Below the pieces are notes generated by a model. That model was given only the letters and a program-made list of their open reading frames with translations. It made no database searches and was not told the origin of the DNA. A program made the translations under genes and the position numbers. This document shows, piece after piece, positions 36,301 through 44,258 of a stretch of DNA of 64,000 nucleotides. Every line of letters starts with the position of its first letter. Position 1 is the first letter of the stretch. The stretch is from assembly GCA_963575645.1 (NCBI GenBank), contig OY754468.1, positions 19,678,465 through 19,742,464 of the forward strand, written 5' to 3'. The DNA is from Xanthostigma xanthostigma (lineage: Eukaryota > Arthropoda > Insecta > Raphidioptera > Raphidiidae).

Positions 36301-38490
36301 TTGTTGTTTGTGGCGGCATTAACGTTGCCACTAGACAAACGCAATTTTCGCGCGCTTAATCGGAGGCATGGTGTTCGCGACCTGTGTACAAGGAGACTGA
36401 CAGATTCGGTCGTCTAGCTGTTGCAACCAGCGAACTTGATCCGCCGTACCATGTCCGTTCCCGGCCCGTACCAAGTTCGATCGTCTATTAATACTATAAG
36501 AAGTAATTAATTAATGGTTAAGTGCACCGATCTTCAAGGCCATTGCCAGGGAGATATCACCGGAGTTCAACTTCCCCTCAAAAATTTTTATAGAGGTCTG
36601 TGTAAACACACCGTTTACGTAACTACTAGATTTTTAAAAACTACCGCACGATACCCGAAAAACAGCGTACAAAGAAAGATAGGACTCACCGTTTTCCCAA
36701 TTGTTTTTTCTGTTTACAGCCTTGCTTATCCTAGGTCAAAAGCAGATGTTATCAAAACTATGTTCCATTTTTACAGATGGAAAATGGCTCAACTATTTTA
36801 CAATGTGTAACCCTTACGTTATTCGATTCGGACATATGTGAGCAGTTTCACATGGAAGAACTAGGCAACCTTCCAAAGGGAGTTTTATGTGCAGGCATAT
36901 GGGAAGGTGGTAAAGATGGTTGTCAGGTATGTAAAGGCCGCTGCACGCAAGGCACGTTTTGCCTTTGGAATTACTGCTTGGATTTGTGCTGGCTGCGAGG
37001 ATGCAAAATACGTCATTGTTGACTCGAGCGCGTGTTACAAGCTGGATTTAAAAAATTATAACCGGAGCCATTTTTCGTGCTTGTTTCTGTGCTGGCTCTT
37101 AGATAGAACGAATCAGACAACATAATCTTGTCGCGTGGACGACATGAGCAAACGTCATAATCAAACATGGCGTCGTATTGTGTGTTTTGTTCAGAGACAA
37201 GTAAACGTACATCTTTGTTAACATTCGAGCTGCCATTGCGCGCGAATCAAAACCATCTGCAAAGCTAGCTTAAAAACACGCACCGTGTGAAGCCAACATA
37301 TAAAAAAAAAAATAAAATAGAACCTAGCAACGATATCAAGCACCGCATCTAGCGGCAAAACCAGCCTCGTGTACGGCGACCTTGTATTTAATTTTTATAA
37401 TAGAGCCAGGTATATACGTGTCACTTTACTCCTAAAAAGACTGCTTGAGATACTTTTAGGTATTACATCATAACTATCTTAATTTTTTTTTAAACAAGCT
37501 TTCATTAGTTGTTAACAATAAAGAACTAAAAAGTTAAAAGTAATTTTATTCCGATTAAAAATAAGTCTTTTTTTACGTACTTATCACAGTGTCAATTAAT
37601 TACAAATAAACGCGTGTTACACCTTCTTTTTTTCTTTCTTGCTATTAAAATGTAACACGCTTTTATTTGAAAATTCAGACCGTGATAAGTACGTAAAAAA
37701 AGACTTATTTTTAATCGGAATAAAATTACTTTTAACTTTTTAGTTCTTTATTGTTAACAACAAATAAAAGTTTGTTTAAAAATAAAAAAAATCGTTATTT
37801 ATTTTTTAGTTTTTATTGTGCTTTATTAAAAGTGCAATTTGTAACCGGGCGAAAGCCGGACCGATCAATTAGTTATTATAATATTGTATTGTCATCGGAA
37901 CTACATATGTATGCAAAATTTTAACTTCATTGGATAACGGAAAGTAGTTAAAAGTGCGACTTGCAACCGGGAGAAAGTCGGAACGGTCAGTTGGTTATTA
38001 TAATATTGTATTATCATCGGAATTACATATTTATGCAAAATTTCAGCTCAATCGGAAACCTGGAACTGGGTCAAATTTAACTTGCAAGATTTGATTTCAG
38101 ACAAACAGACACCGGGATAGGTGAAACTAAATAAAAGCTTATAAAAAAACACTGCCAGCTTTTTCAATGTATGGGAGCCTCCTAAACATAAATCCAATAC
38201 AAAAATAAATGTGGAAACACGTTGATCTGTGGATCAACCCTAATACTTCCCGCTATGCGTTATTTAATTTAATTTTTTCATAGGGTGATTCAGGCGGACC
38301 GTTGGTTTGTGGTACTATCCAAGTTGGTGTTGCATCTTGGGGGGAAGGCTGTGGTTTACCGCATAAACCGGGAGTTTACACTGACGTTAAACATTATTAT
38401 GACTGGATTCAAGCGTATTCAAGTTCTGCGAAAATATTCCTCAATGAAAGCATTCTTCTTTTTTTTATATTCATGATTTCTCTATTTTGA
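30310..38490 (+). CDS. Trypsin-like serine protease 1, complete, six exons, possible GPI tail
   Basis: Exons: 30310-30355, 30856-30944, 31060-31338, 34965-35078, 36777-36926, 38284-38490; all introns GT-AG, phases 1,0,0,0,0. They encode 294 residues. Signal peptide 1-15 ([15 protein letters not shown]); short propeptide with C24; activation cleavage after R30 (RR/IIGG); catalytic H74 (TAGHC), D133 (DIAIVK) and S229 (GDSGGP). D223 at the base of the pocket (KDGCQGDSGGP) predicts cleavage after Arg/Lys. The four core chymotrypsin-fold disulfides are present (C59-C75, C167-C235, C197-C214, C225-C249). C24 and C186 remain and could tether the propeptide. The tail [11 protein letters not shown] then [12 protein letters not shown] suggests GPI anchoring at S272-S274. 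It is probably a secreted or membrane-held zymogen; its substrate is unknown. Length matches single-domain S1 proteases. Gene 2 downstream is a tandem paralogue. Confidence 0.93.
30503..30817. mobile_element. MITE family A, copy 2 (left end eroded)
   Basis: It lies in intron 1 of protease gene 1. It shares AAGAACCAATCAGG, ATGGCGTCATAGTGTG and a right end CCAACCTCGTGTGCAGTGGG with other family A copies. The left terminus is missing or too diverged. Confidence 0.65.
31389..31592. mobile_element. MITE family A, copy 3 (short)
   Basis: It begins TAACGGCCGCTGCACACGAG and ends GTGTGTAGCGACCTTA, about 50 bp after the exon 3 donor of protease gene 1. At about 200 bp it is a shortened family member. 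Confidence 0.7.
31748..32253. mobile_element. hAT-type MITE with perfect 8-bp target duplication
   Basis: The ends TAGTGATGTGCCGG and inverse are flanked exactly by ATCTGTAC (31740-31747 and 32254-32261). Subterminal repeats of ATCCGTATCCGCGGAT lie on both sides. An inner hairpin (32010-32135; arms share GAGACAATCTGTTA-like words) looks like a nested insertion. It lies in intron 3 of protease gene 1. Confidence 0.85.
32285..32955 (+). mobile_element. LINE 3' fragment with ATT tail, split by a minisatellite
   Basis: It translates to [20 protein letters not shown], then after the minisatellite [20 protein letters not shown], typical of the C-terminal end of jockey/CR1-type ORF2. It ends GATGGAATAAAGATAT(ATT)n. 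It is 5'-truncated, and the reading frame is broken by the inserted repeat block and a stop. It lies in intron 3 of protease gene 1. Confidence 0.65.
32401..32532. repeat. Minisatellite, 5 units of 24-30 bp
   Basis: Units of GAGAGTCAATTTT followed by GAGCGTCAATTTT, themselves half-repeats of 13 bp, with length changes in the T run. A 35-bp direct repeat (AACATGTATCATGTTTTAGC to TACTAAAT) flanks the block at 32361-32395 and 32638-32672. Confidence 0.85.
33376..33668 (-). repeat. Dispersed repeat, inverse of 2745-3022
   Basis: Inverted blocks GGTTCCTCTATGAGC, GCAGACTTTCTTG and GTGCAACTCCTGATCC match the copy near the left edge. Class unknown. Confidence 0.55.
33735..33770. repeat. MITE family A right-end fragment
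   Basis: AACCAGTCTCGTGTGCAGCG followed by ATCTTA matches the family A terminus. The remainder of the element is not recognisable. Confidence 0.45.
34056..34641. repeat. Repeat family B, copy 1
   Basis: It opens GGTTGTCTGTAAAGTCGG with ACGTGATAACGT and closes GACGTTATCACGTC. The same opening (over about 60 bp) and closing recur at 39621-40056. The core word ACGTGATAACGT is inverted between the two ends, suggesting a DNA transposon derivative. It lies in intron 3 of protease gene 1. Confidence 0.55.
35814..36496. mobile_element. PIF/Harbinger element, uninterrupted copy, TAA target duplication
   Basis: Inverted ends of about 30 bp (TAGTATTAATAGACGATCG and on through GAACTTGGTACGG) are flanked by TAA at 35811-35813 and 36497-36499, the PIF/Harbinger target type. 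Inside, 36052-36249 encodes a MADF-like fragment. On the minus strand 36331-36240 reads [20 protein letters not shown], resembling the start of a Harbinger transposase, so two oppositely oriented genes were collapsed by deletion. This copy shows the empty sites for the two insertions in the copy at 55639-62765. It lies in intron 4 of protease gene 1. Confidence 0.75.
36052..36249 (+). pseudogene. MADF-domain fragment of the PIF/Harbinger element
   Basis: 65 residues: [20 protein letters not shown], then [20 protein letters not shown], matching the N-terminal half of MADF domains (LW..... Y.NR..R..A). It stops after SYD, far short of a full protein. A transposon remnant, not a host gene. Confidence 0.6.
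36932..37383. mobile_element. MITE family A, copy 4, immediately after an exon
   Basis: It starts TAAAGGCCGCTGCACGC and ends CCAGCCTCGTGTACGGCG. Its first base lies 6 bases after the last base of exon 5 of protease gene 1, so the donor reads GTATG-TAAAGG with the MITE supplying bases from +6. Confidence 0.75.
37481..37793. repeat. Long hairpin in intron 5 of protease gene 1
   Basis: Arms 37481-37625 and 37650-37793 are near-perfect inverted copies (shared AAGTCTTTTTTTACGTACTT and TTGTTAACAATAAAG), with a loop of about 25 bases. A transcribed intron would hold about 145 bp of double-stranded RNA. Confidence 0.7.
37825..38130. mobile_element. Retroposon tail with internal duplication of about 120 bp
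   Basis: Two blocks share GTTATTATAATATTGTATT and CATCGGAA-TACATAT about 120 bp apart, followed by AAACTAAATAAAAGC. This layout matches the 3' tails of RTE-like retroposons. Class assignment tentative. Confidence 0.45.
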
Positions 38491-38610
38491 ACAATGTATT
38501 TTTTTTTATACACGATTTGTAATTTTTTTATGTTTTACAAAATTTTTGTATAACATTAAACTTTTGTATTTTTGGAACGAAGTTCCTTATGGGACATTAT
38601 AGATATGAAT

Positions 38611-39454
38611 TATTCAAAGCAATGGCACGTCAATCCGGTGTCGGAGAGGCAACCGGATGGCGAGTGGTAATCTAGGCCTATGAGTGGTACAGAACCCCCT
38701 GGTAGCGGTCAAACAGACCCCAAATGGACGGAGGCGGCGATATGGGGGTGGGGCAAAATTGAAAAACGTTTGAAAAGGCAACCGGATAAAAATGCGGTTG
38801 CATTGAAGGAAACACCCTAATTATATAATAATTTTTTTTTGCCAGCCGAAACACGCGGGCCGTTTTTGCACTAGCGAATAAAAAAAAGTTTTGGGGGGTG
38901 GCTAAATAGGGGTAAATTTAATCGAAATCGGATGGCATTGATACACACTATTATTTGTACTTAGGACAGTATAAATTTCGAATGCCATCCGATTTAAACA
39001 ATTTTTAGTGTGTTTTTTTTACTTATTGTTGAAGAAATCTAAAAAAAGGGTTTTTCGGCGACTTTGAGGGGTTGTTTCTCCGAAACTGCCCATCAGGATC
39101 GGATGGCAATTTTTTTCCAACGTTTGTCGGTGTCAATAAGTATGCTCACTAATATTGAAGCGGTTGGCTTTTCAGTTTTTTTTTTATTCGCTAGTGCAAA
39201 AACGGCCCGCGTGTTTCGGCTGGCAAAAAAAATGTATTATATAATTAGGGTATTTCCTTCAATGCAACCGCATTTTTATCCGGTTGTCTTTTCAAACATT
39301 TTTCGATTTTGCCCCACCCTCATATCGCCGCCCCCGTCCATTTAGGGTCCGTTTGACCGCTACCAGGGGGTTCTGCACCACTCATAGGCCCAAATTACCA
39401 CTCGCCATCCGGCTGCCTCTCCGACACCGGATTGGCGTGCCATTGCTTTGAATA
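38611..39454. mobile_element. Foldback element of 0.84 kb with about 290-bp arms
   Basis: Arms begin TATTCAAAGCAATGGCACG and are inverted over about 290 bp on each side (shared CCGGTGTCGGAGAGGCAACC and AACACGCGGGCCG). It starts about 120 bp after the stop codon of protease gene 1. No coding content; the internal 93-residue frame follows the inverted repeat. Confidence 0.75.
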
Positions 39455-39620
39455 AATGGAGAAGGCTGGAAAAAAAACGTAAGAAAAAAAGAAAAATCGT
39501 CCAAATTTCGGAGATTATCCCCAAATTTTTATAAACATTGCACTAGCATTTATAAAGCCGTTACTGAATATGGGGAAAAATATCTGGCATAACATCACTG
39601 CAAATAAACTTTAAAAAATT

Positions 39621-40056
39621 GGTTGTCTGTAAAGTCGGTTTACGGACGATAGTTTTACGTGATAACGTATTCCGCTCGAATATCATATTTAATAATACAT
39701 AACCTAAATTTTAGTAGCTGTCAAACTATATTTTTACAGACTAATAATTTGATCAACCAAAGCAAAATACATATTTTTAAGCAATTATAAAAGACATTTC
39801 AAAGAATGTATATATATTATATATTTGTTAACAAACCGTATAATTTATCTGGCCATCTGTCAGATGTAGCTTTCGCTGGAACAGCCGAAAAAAATGTTGA
39901 ACGCACACTACTCTCTGACGTCACGCGAGAAGAGGGGGAAATGCGGCTTAGGCCGATCGTGCATCTCTATCGCTTATATCGCGCTTTCGCTTGAGGAACG
40001 TTTCTTTTTCGTGTGTGCTGGCGGTGTTTCATCAATTTTAAGACGTTATCACGTCA
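39621..40056. repeat. Repeat family B, copy 2
   Basis: Same opening and closing blocks as 34056-34641, with a different interior. It contains GC-richer sequence (about 39880-40000) with no supported coding. Confidence 0.5.
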
Positions 40057-40306
40057 AAAGCGTAAAGAAAATCTAATCTAATTACCTATTGTAGGTCTGC
40101 TCGTAAACATAGACGTTGAAATTTGACACACTTATAATATAGGGCCCGGGACAGATTCTAACGGAATCGGATTTTTAGTGTATTTGCCATAAGGCACTTA
40201 CACTATTGGCGTCGGTCGGATGGCGGGACCTAGGGGTCGGACCAAAATTTCTCGACGTTTCATAACTTTCTAAGAAGTTTGGCACCATTTTTGGAAAAGT
40301 ATGTTT

Positions 40307-40322
40307 ATATATGTATATATAT

Positions 40323-40358
<36 letters not shown>
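40307..40358. repeat. AT microsatellite
   Basis: About 50 bp of (TA)n interrupted by TGT words. Confidence 0.9.
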
Positions 40359-40363
<5 letters not shown>

Positions 40364-40439
40364 CGGGCTATAACTTTCGAAGGAGTTAATTGATTTTAAC
40401 GAAATTTGGACTACATGTTGAAATCCATCACCGCACGAA

Positions 40440-40872
40440 GCCTATTTAAAATGGGCCCAATCGGGCCACTTTAAGGGTGGGTTTTAGGGGTTGAAAAATA
40501 TTTTTGGGCCCAAAAATACCTAAAAATTTCTCCGAATCGTTTCAAAATTGAAATTTAACCCTTTAGTAATGATTAAAATGTGCTACCAAAATTTTATTAA
40601 AATCGGCCCGACAGGACCGGACTTAAAAATTTTATGAAAACGTTAGTTTGTAGACATGGATTTATTTAGTGAAGGGTGAATTTAATTTGTTATATTGATA
40701 ACAATATTAAAATTAAGCAAAAATATTATTTTAAGGGGTGTATTAAGGGGTTAATTTTTTTATTTTGTTCAAAAATAAAGTTAAGTTTATATAAGGGAGC
40801 CACACTGCCTATAATAGCAAATACACTATATTGTCGGCAGGGTTTTGCACTGCGACCTGAGTTTTTGTTATT
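40440..40872 (+). repeat. Dispersed repeat, also inverted at 63655-64000
   Basis: Shared blocks include CTATATTGTCGGCAGGGTTT, AAGGGGTGTATTA and GGCCCGACAGGACCGGACTT (the last with small changes). Class unknown. The 83- and 60-residue frames here are not conserved between the two copies. Confidence 0.6.
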
Positions 40873-41162
40873 TAATTTTGGTCCCAGATGGAAGCAAATT
40901 GAAAACAAAAACGTTATTCGCTTATAATTCGCTCAATTTAAATCAGATCGGTTCGAAACCTGTCTTAAACGAAAGAGAAGAACATTTTACATAGAATTCG
41001 TATAACAGAATTCGCGCAAGTAGTTTTTTTATACATAAAAATGCAGAAATAATAAACACTGTAAATAAATTCGATTTTGCCTAATACATGGCGCTCGTGG
41101 ATCGGCTATCCTTTTCTTTCATACGGTGTGTTATGGACATTTAAAGATTGCGATATCTAAAC

Positions 41163-41233
41163 AATGTCAATGATTCAGTAGTAGAATACTCATCTCTCAT
41201 GCGGGTGGCCGGGTTCGATTCCCGGCAGATGCA
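41163..41233 (+). repeat. tRNA-Gly-like Pol III unit, degenerate
   Basis: From TGATTCAGTAGTAGAATACT to GGCCGGGTTCGATTCCCGGC and GATGCA it follows insect tRNA-Gly closely, with a perfect B box and T arm. The 5' acceptor strand no longer pairs well, and the anticodon position reads CTC. A T-rich run follows within 20 bases. Pseudogene or SINE head. Confidence 0.6.
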
Positions 41234-41759
41234 CATAACAAATGTTATTTTTATTTTTTTTTTTTTGTTGCAAATCACACGATTAATTTTTGTTTAATAA
41301 TCATAATTTAGTATAAATAAAATTTTCGAATAATTTATATACAAATTAGTAAAAAATATATATATAATAGATACATAGATACATAATAATTAGCGAAATT
41401 AACTTCGTTCCAACCAGGTGTCCCACGACACCTCTCGTCTTTTTTGATGGCTGGAAATATTCTGTAAGTGTTGCAAGTTATTTTTAGCGATTAATTAAGA
41501 TTAAATTTGTATTATTGTAATCGATGTGAAGAACAACAACGGATCTGAGAATAGCCGAGCATGTAACAATGCCGTTGTTTACACGGTCACGATGTTTCTA
41601 TGGTTTATCTATTACAAACCCCCAGCACCCAGGCAAAGGTGTAGATTAAATAGTTTCACAATTTCAAACTTCAATGTTTCTAATTTACACCTTTCTTTAC
41701 TTTATTTTACGAAAAAGGAAAAACATTATTACATATATCTTTCTGTTTAATTTCTATTA

Positions 41760-41857
41760 AAATTAAAAAAAAAAATAATTTTACAGGGGGCGCTGAGTAA
41801 TATCTTTTCTGGAAAGGGGGTGGTAGGCCAAATAAGTTTGATAATCACTGGGCTAGA
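41760..41857. repeat. hAT end fragment
   Basis: Read inverted, CCCAGTGATTATCAAACTTA followed by TTTGGCC resembles the common hAT terminus CAGTGGTTCCCAAACTT. Only one end is seen. Confidence 0.4.
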
Positions 41858-42287
41858 GTCATCAAGCACAGAACCGAAGAACATCACGTACAAAGTGCAT
41901 CTAAACTGCGTATTATGTGGTATCATGTTAGAAATAACGAAATTAAAGTTGTTTATTCAACTCATGCGCGCTATTCATGTTTTATCATGCCTAAAAACCG
42001 AACCCTAAATAGCCATTTACCGATTGGTGACAATTACTTGTCATAACTCAATGAAGATTCCTACTAGCTCGGCCATCGTGGAGTAATGAAAATAAACGTA
42101 ACTATTTTCTGAGTTGTAACGAAATAGAAGGTAACAACAACTCTCTTTTGTTATCCATTGATGCTTAAATTGAGATGCCAAATGTTTTCGACATGGAGTT
42201 TATTCATAACCGGCTAACCTCAAACCAAAACATTAAATCGTGCTGTTAGTATTGACAATTTTTTTATAAAAAAATAAATAGATATTT

Positions 42288-42436
42288 GTATATGTCACCG
42301 GGATATTGTCAAATCTGTGATATTGTAATTTCACTAGTGAAATTACAATATCACGATTGAAAAAGAGTCGTGATATTGTAATTTCACTAAGTGAAATTAT
42401 AATATCACGGGTTTGACAATATCCCGGTGACATATA
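42288..42436. repeat. Nested double palindrome
   Basis: The outer arms TATATGTCACCGGGATATTG and inverse enclose two inner palindromes, each made of GTGATATTGTAATTTCACT and its inverse, so that unit occurs four times in alternating orientation within 149 bp. No coding content. Confidence 0.85.
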
Positions 42437-42515
42437 CATACCTTATATGAACGTATAACCGTGTTTAAAACGTGAATAACGCGCATTTGTTGAATAAAAT
42501 TATGGGCGCAACTTG

Positions 42516-42656
42516 TAGGCTAAGTCATGACCTGTCAGTTGCGATGTTTTCAGCACGAGTCGTAGGTGCGCAGGCACGAGCGAAGCGAGTGCATACTGCG
42601 CACCTACGACTCGTCACGAATGACACCTGACACGCCATGAATGACTTAGACTACTA
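42516..42656. mobile_element. Foldback MITE
   Basis: The ends TAGGCTAAGTCATG and inverse (CATGAATGACTTAGAC) surround a perfect inner stem, ACGAGTCGTAGGTGCGCA with its inverse, around GCACGAGCGAAGCGAGTGC. Confidence 0.65.
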
Positions 42657-44094
42657 GTTACGCCAATAACTATTATATATTTTTAAAATGAATATATTAT
42701 GCATGTCATTATTATCTGAATAATGAATACCTATACAGTATATTATGTAAACATAGGGAAATTAGCATTGGGAAAAAATACTTGGATCAGAGTTAGCCAT
42801 GACTGCATTAATTGTTATTTCTATTGAATTATCGTGGCAATCTTGAGGATTTCTATTTTATTTTGATATTTTGATTTATTTTTTATTTACTTGGCTTTTT
42901 TAATAATAAAAAGCTCTTATAAATCATTATTTTAATTTTTTTGTACAAAAAAAAAAGAAAAAAAAAAGAAAAAAACAACTCCATCTGTTTGGAAACATTT
43001 CATTCAAAAATTGTCTGACTGGTATGCGCGTTGGTAAATCAGTGACCCAATGTCTTTAGGCTGAGCACGAATAGGCGGAGATATTTGATCTCGCACCATA
43101 TTTAAGTATTTTTGGGAATTTAATGTCCCATTAAAAAAAGTGCGATTATGTTGTAATAATTTGAATATTTTCTTCGGTACTATACACATTCATTTTCCAA
43201 AAGAATATTTATCTGACAAATTGAAAAACAAAATTTCAAGGCTCACGCTGATCCAGTCATTTTTTCCACATGTTAGACCCTATGTGCACCTTACCTGTTT
43301 ACATACTGTATAAGATATATTCATAGAGATATGTTGCTATAAATATTGAAAACACGTTTTGTTAATTGTTAAATTATTTATTTATTTTTTGATATTGGAT
43401 TTTGACTCTAACGGTACTAAGAGATCTAGATGTACTTTGTAGTCATCATGTGCACAAACGTAGCATTTATGTTCAAACCGGTCTATTCTACCTGTGAACT
43501 CGACCCAATAAAAAAAATTGGGGTTGCCATTTAAAATTTCAGAGTTACTCCCTGCCCCACACGGGGGCACCTCCTTGGAAGGAATTTTTGTGACCGAAAA
43601 ATACATTACAACGAGCTGAGCAACTTTCATTCGCAACATTTTTCAAAAAAACTTAATCTCTTCGAGATATTCAGACATTCCCGCACTTTTGAAACACTCT
43701 GTATTTTAAAAAAATATTACCCTCAATATTATCTTACCAACTTTTATTCGCAGATTTCCGTTACGATTTGGTTTCCTCTATTTCTTTTTGATAACTTTTC
43801 TGCTTTCGCAATAATATTCTCCTGATATTCAAAACTTGTTGCAGTTATTCCACCACTAACTATTCTCCATAATCAAAATCCAAAATAGGTGAACAATAAA
43901 AATCAACAGGAAACCCCTGTTTGAAATAATTTAGCTCATGACGTCACTGGAATCATGTTCGCCTCTATATTGACAACGTCATGTTTGAGGCGGGAAAAAA
44001 TAACTTCAATTTTTAGTCTTCAAATTAGTATTGTCGAAAAATAAAAGTAGTTTTGAAATTATGTGAAAACAGCAAATTGAAAACTATGGAAAGT
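42657..44094. other. Intergenic, no gene seen
   Basis: 43490-43715 ends in CGCACTTTTGAAACACTCTG and contains CTCCCTGCCCCACACGGG, probably a transposon fragment. The rest is unremarkable AT-rich sequence. Confidence 0.4.
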
Positions 44095-44258
44095 TTGCTA
44101 AAAAGTGAGCACCAGTTATCCCAATAATATATTATCTATTTTTAACAATGAACTTTGTTGTAACCATGACCTTTTTAATTGTTTGTCTAAATATAACAAT
44201 TTTTTTTCATGTAAAAATTATTACTTTTATCTCGGTAATTATTATGATAGACGCAAAT
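44095..44258 (+). promoter_or_regulatory. Upstream region of protease gene 2
   Basis: Homologous to the 163 bp upstream of gene 1 (same order of ATCCCAATAATATATT, TGTAACCATGACC and ATCTCGGTAATTATTATG blocks). Confidence 0.5.

Noticed and set aside
43382-43639. 85-residue minus-strand frame beginning MLRMKVAQLVVMYFS
   Set aside because: The sequence ends like a transposon terminus (GAAACACTCTG), and no protein family was recognised.
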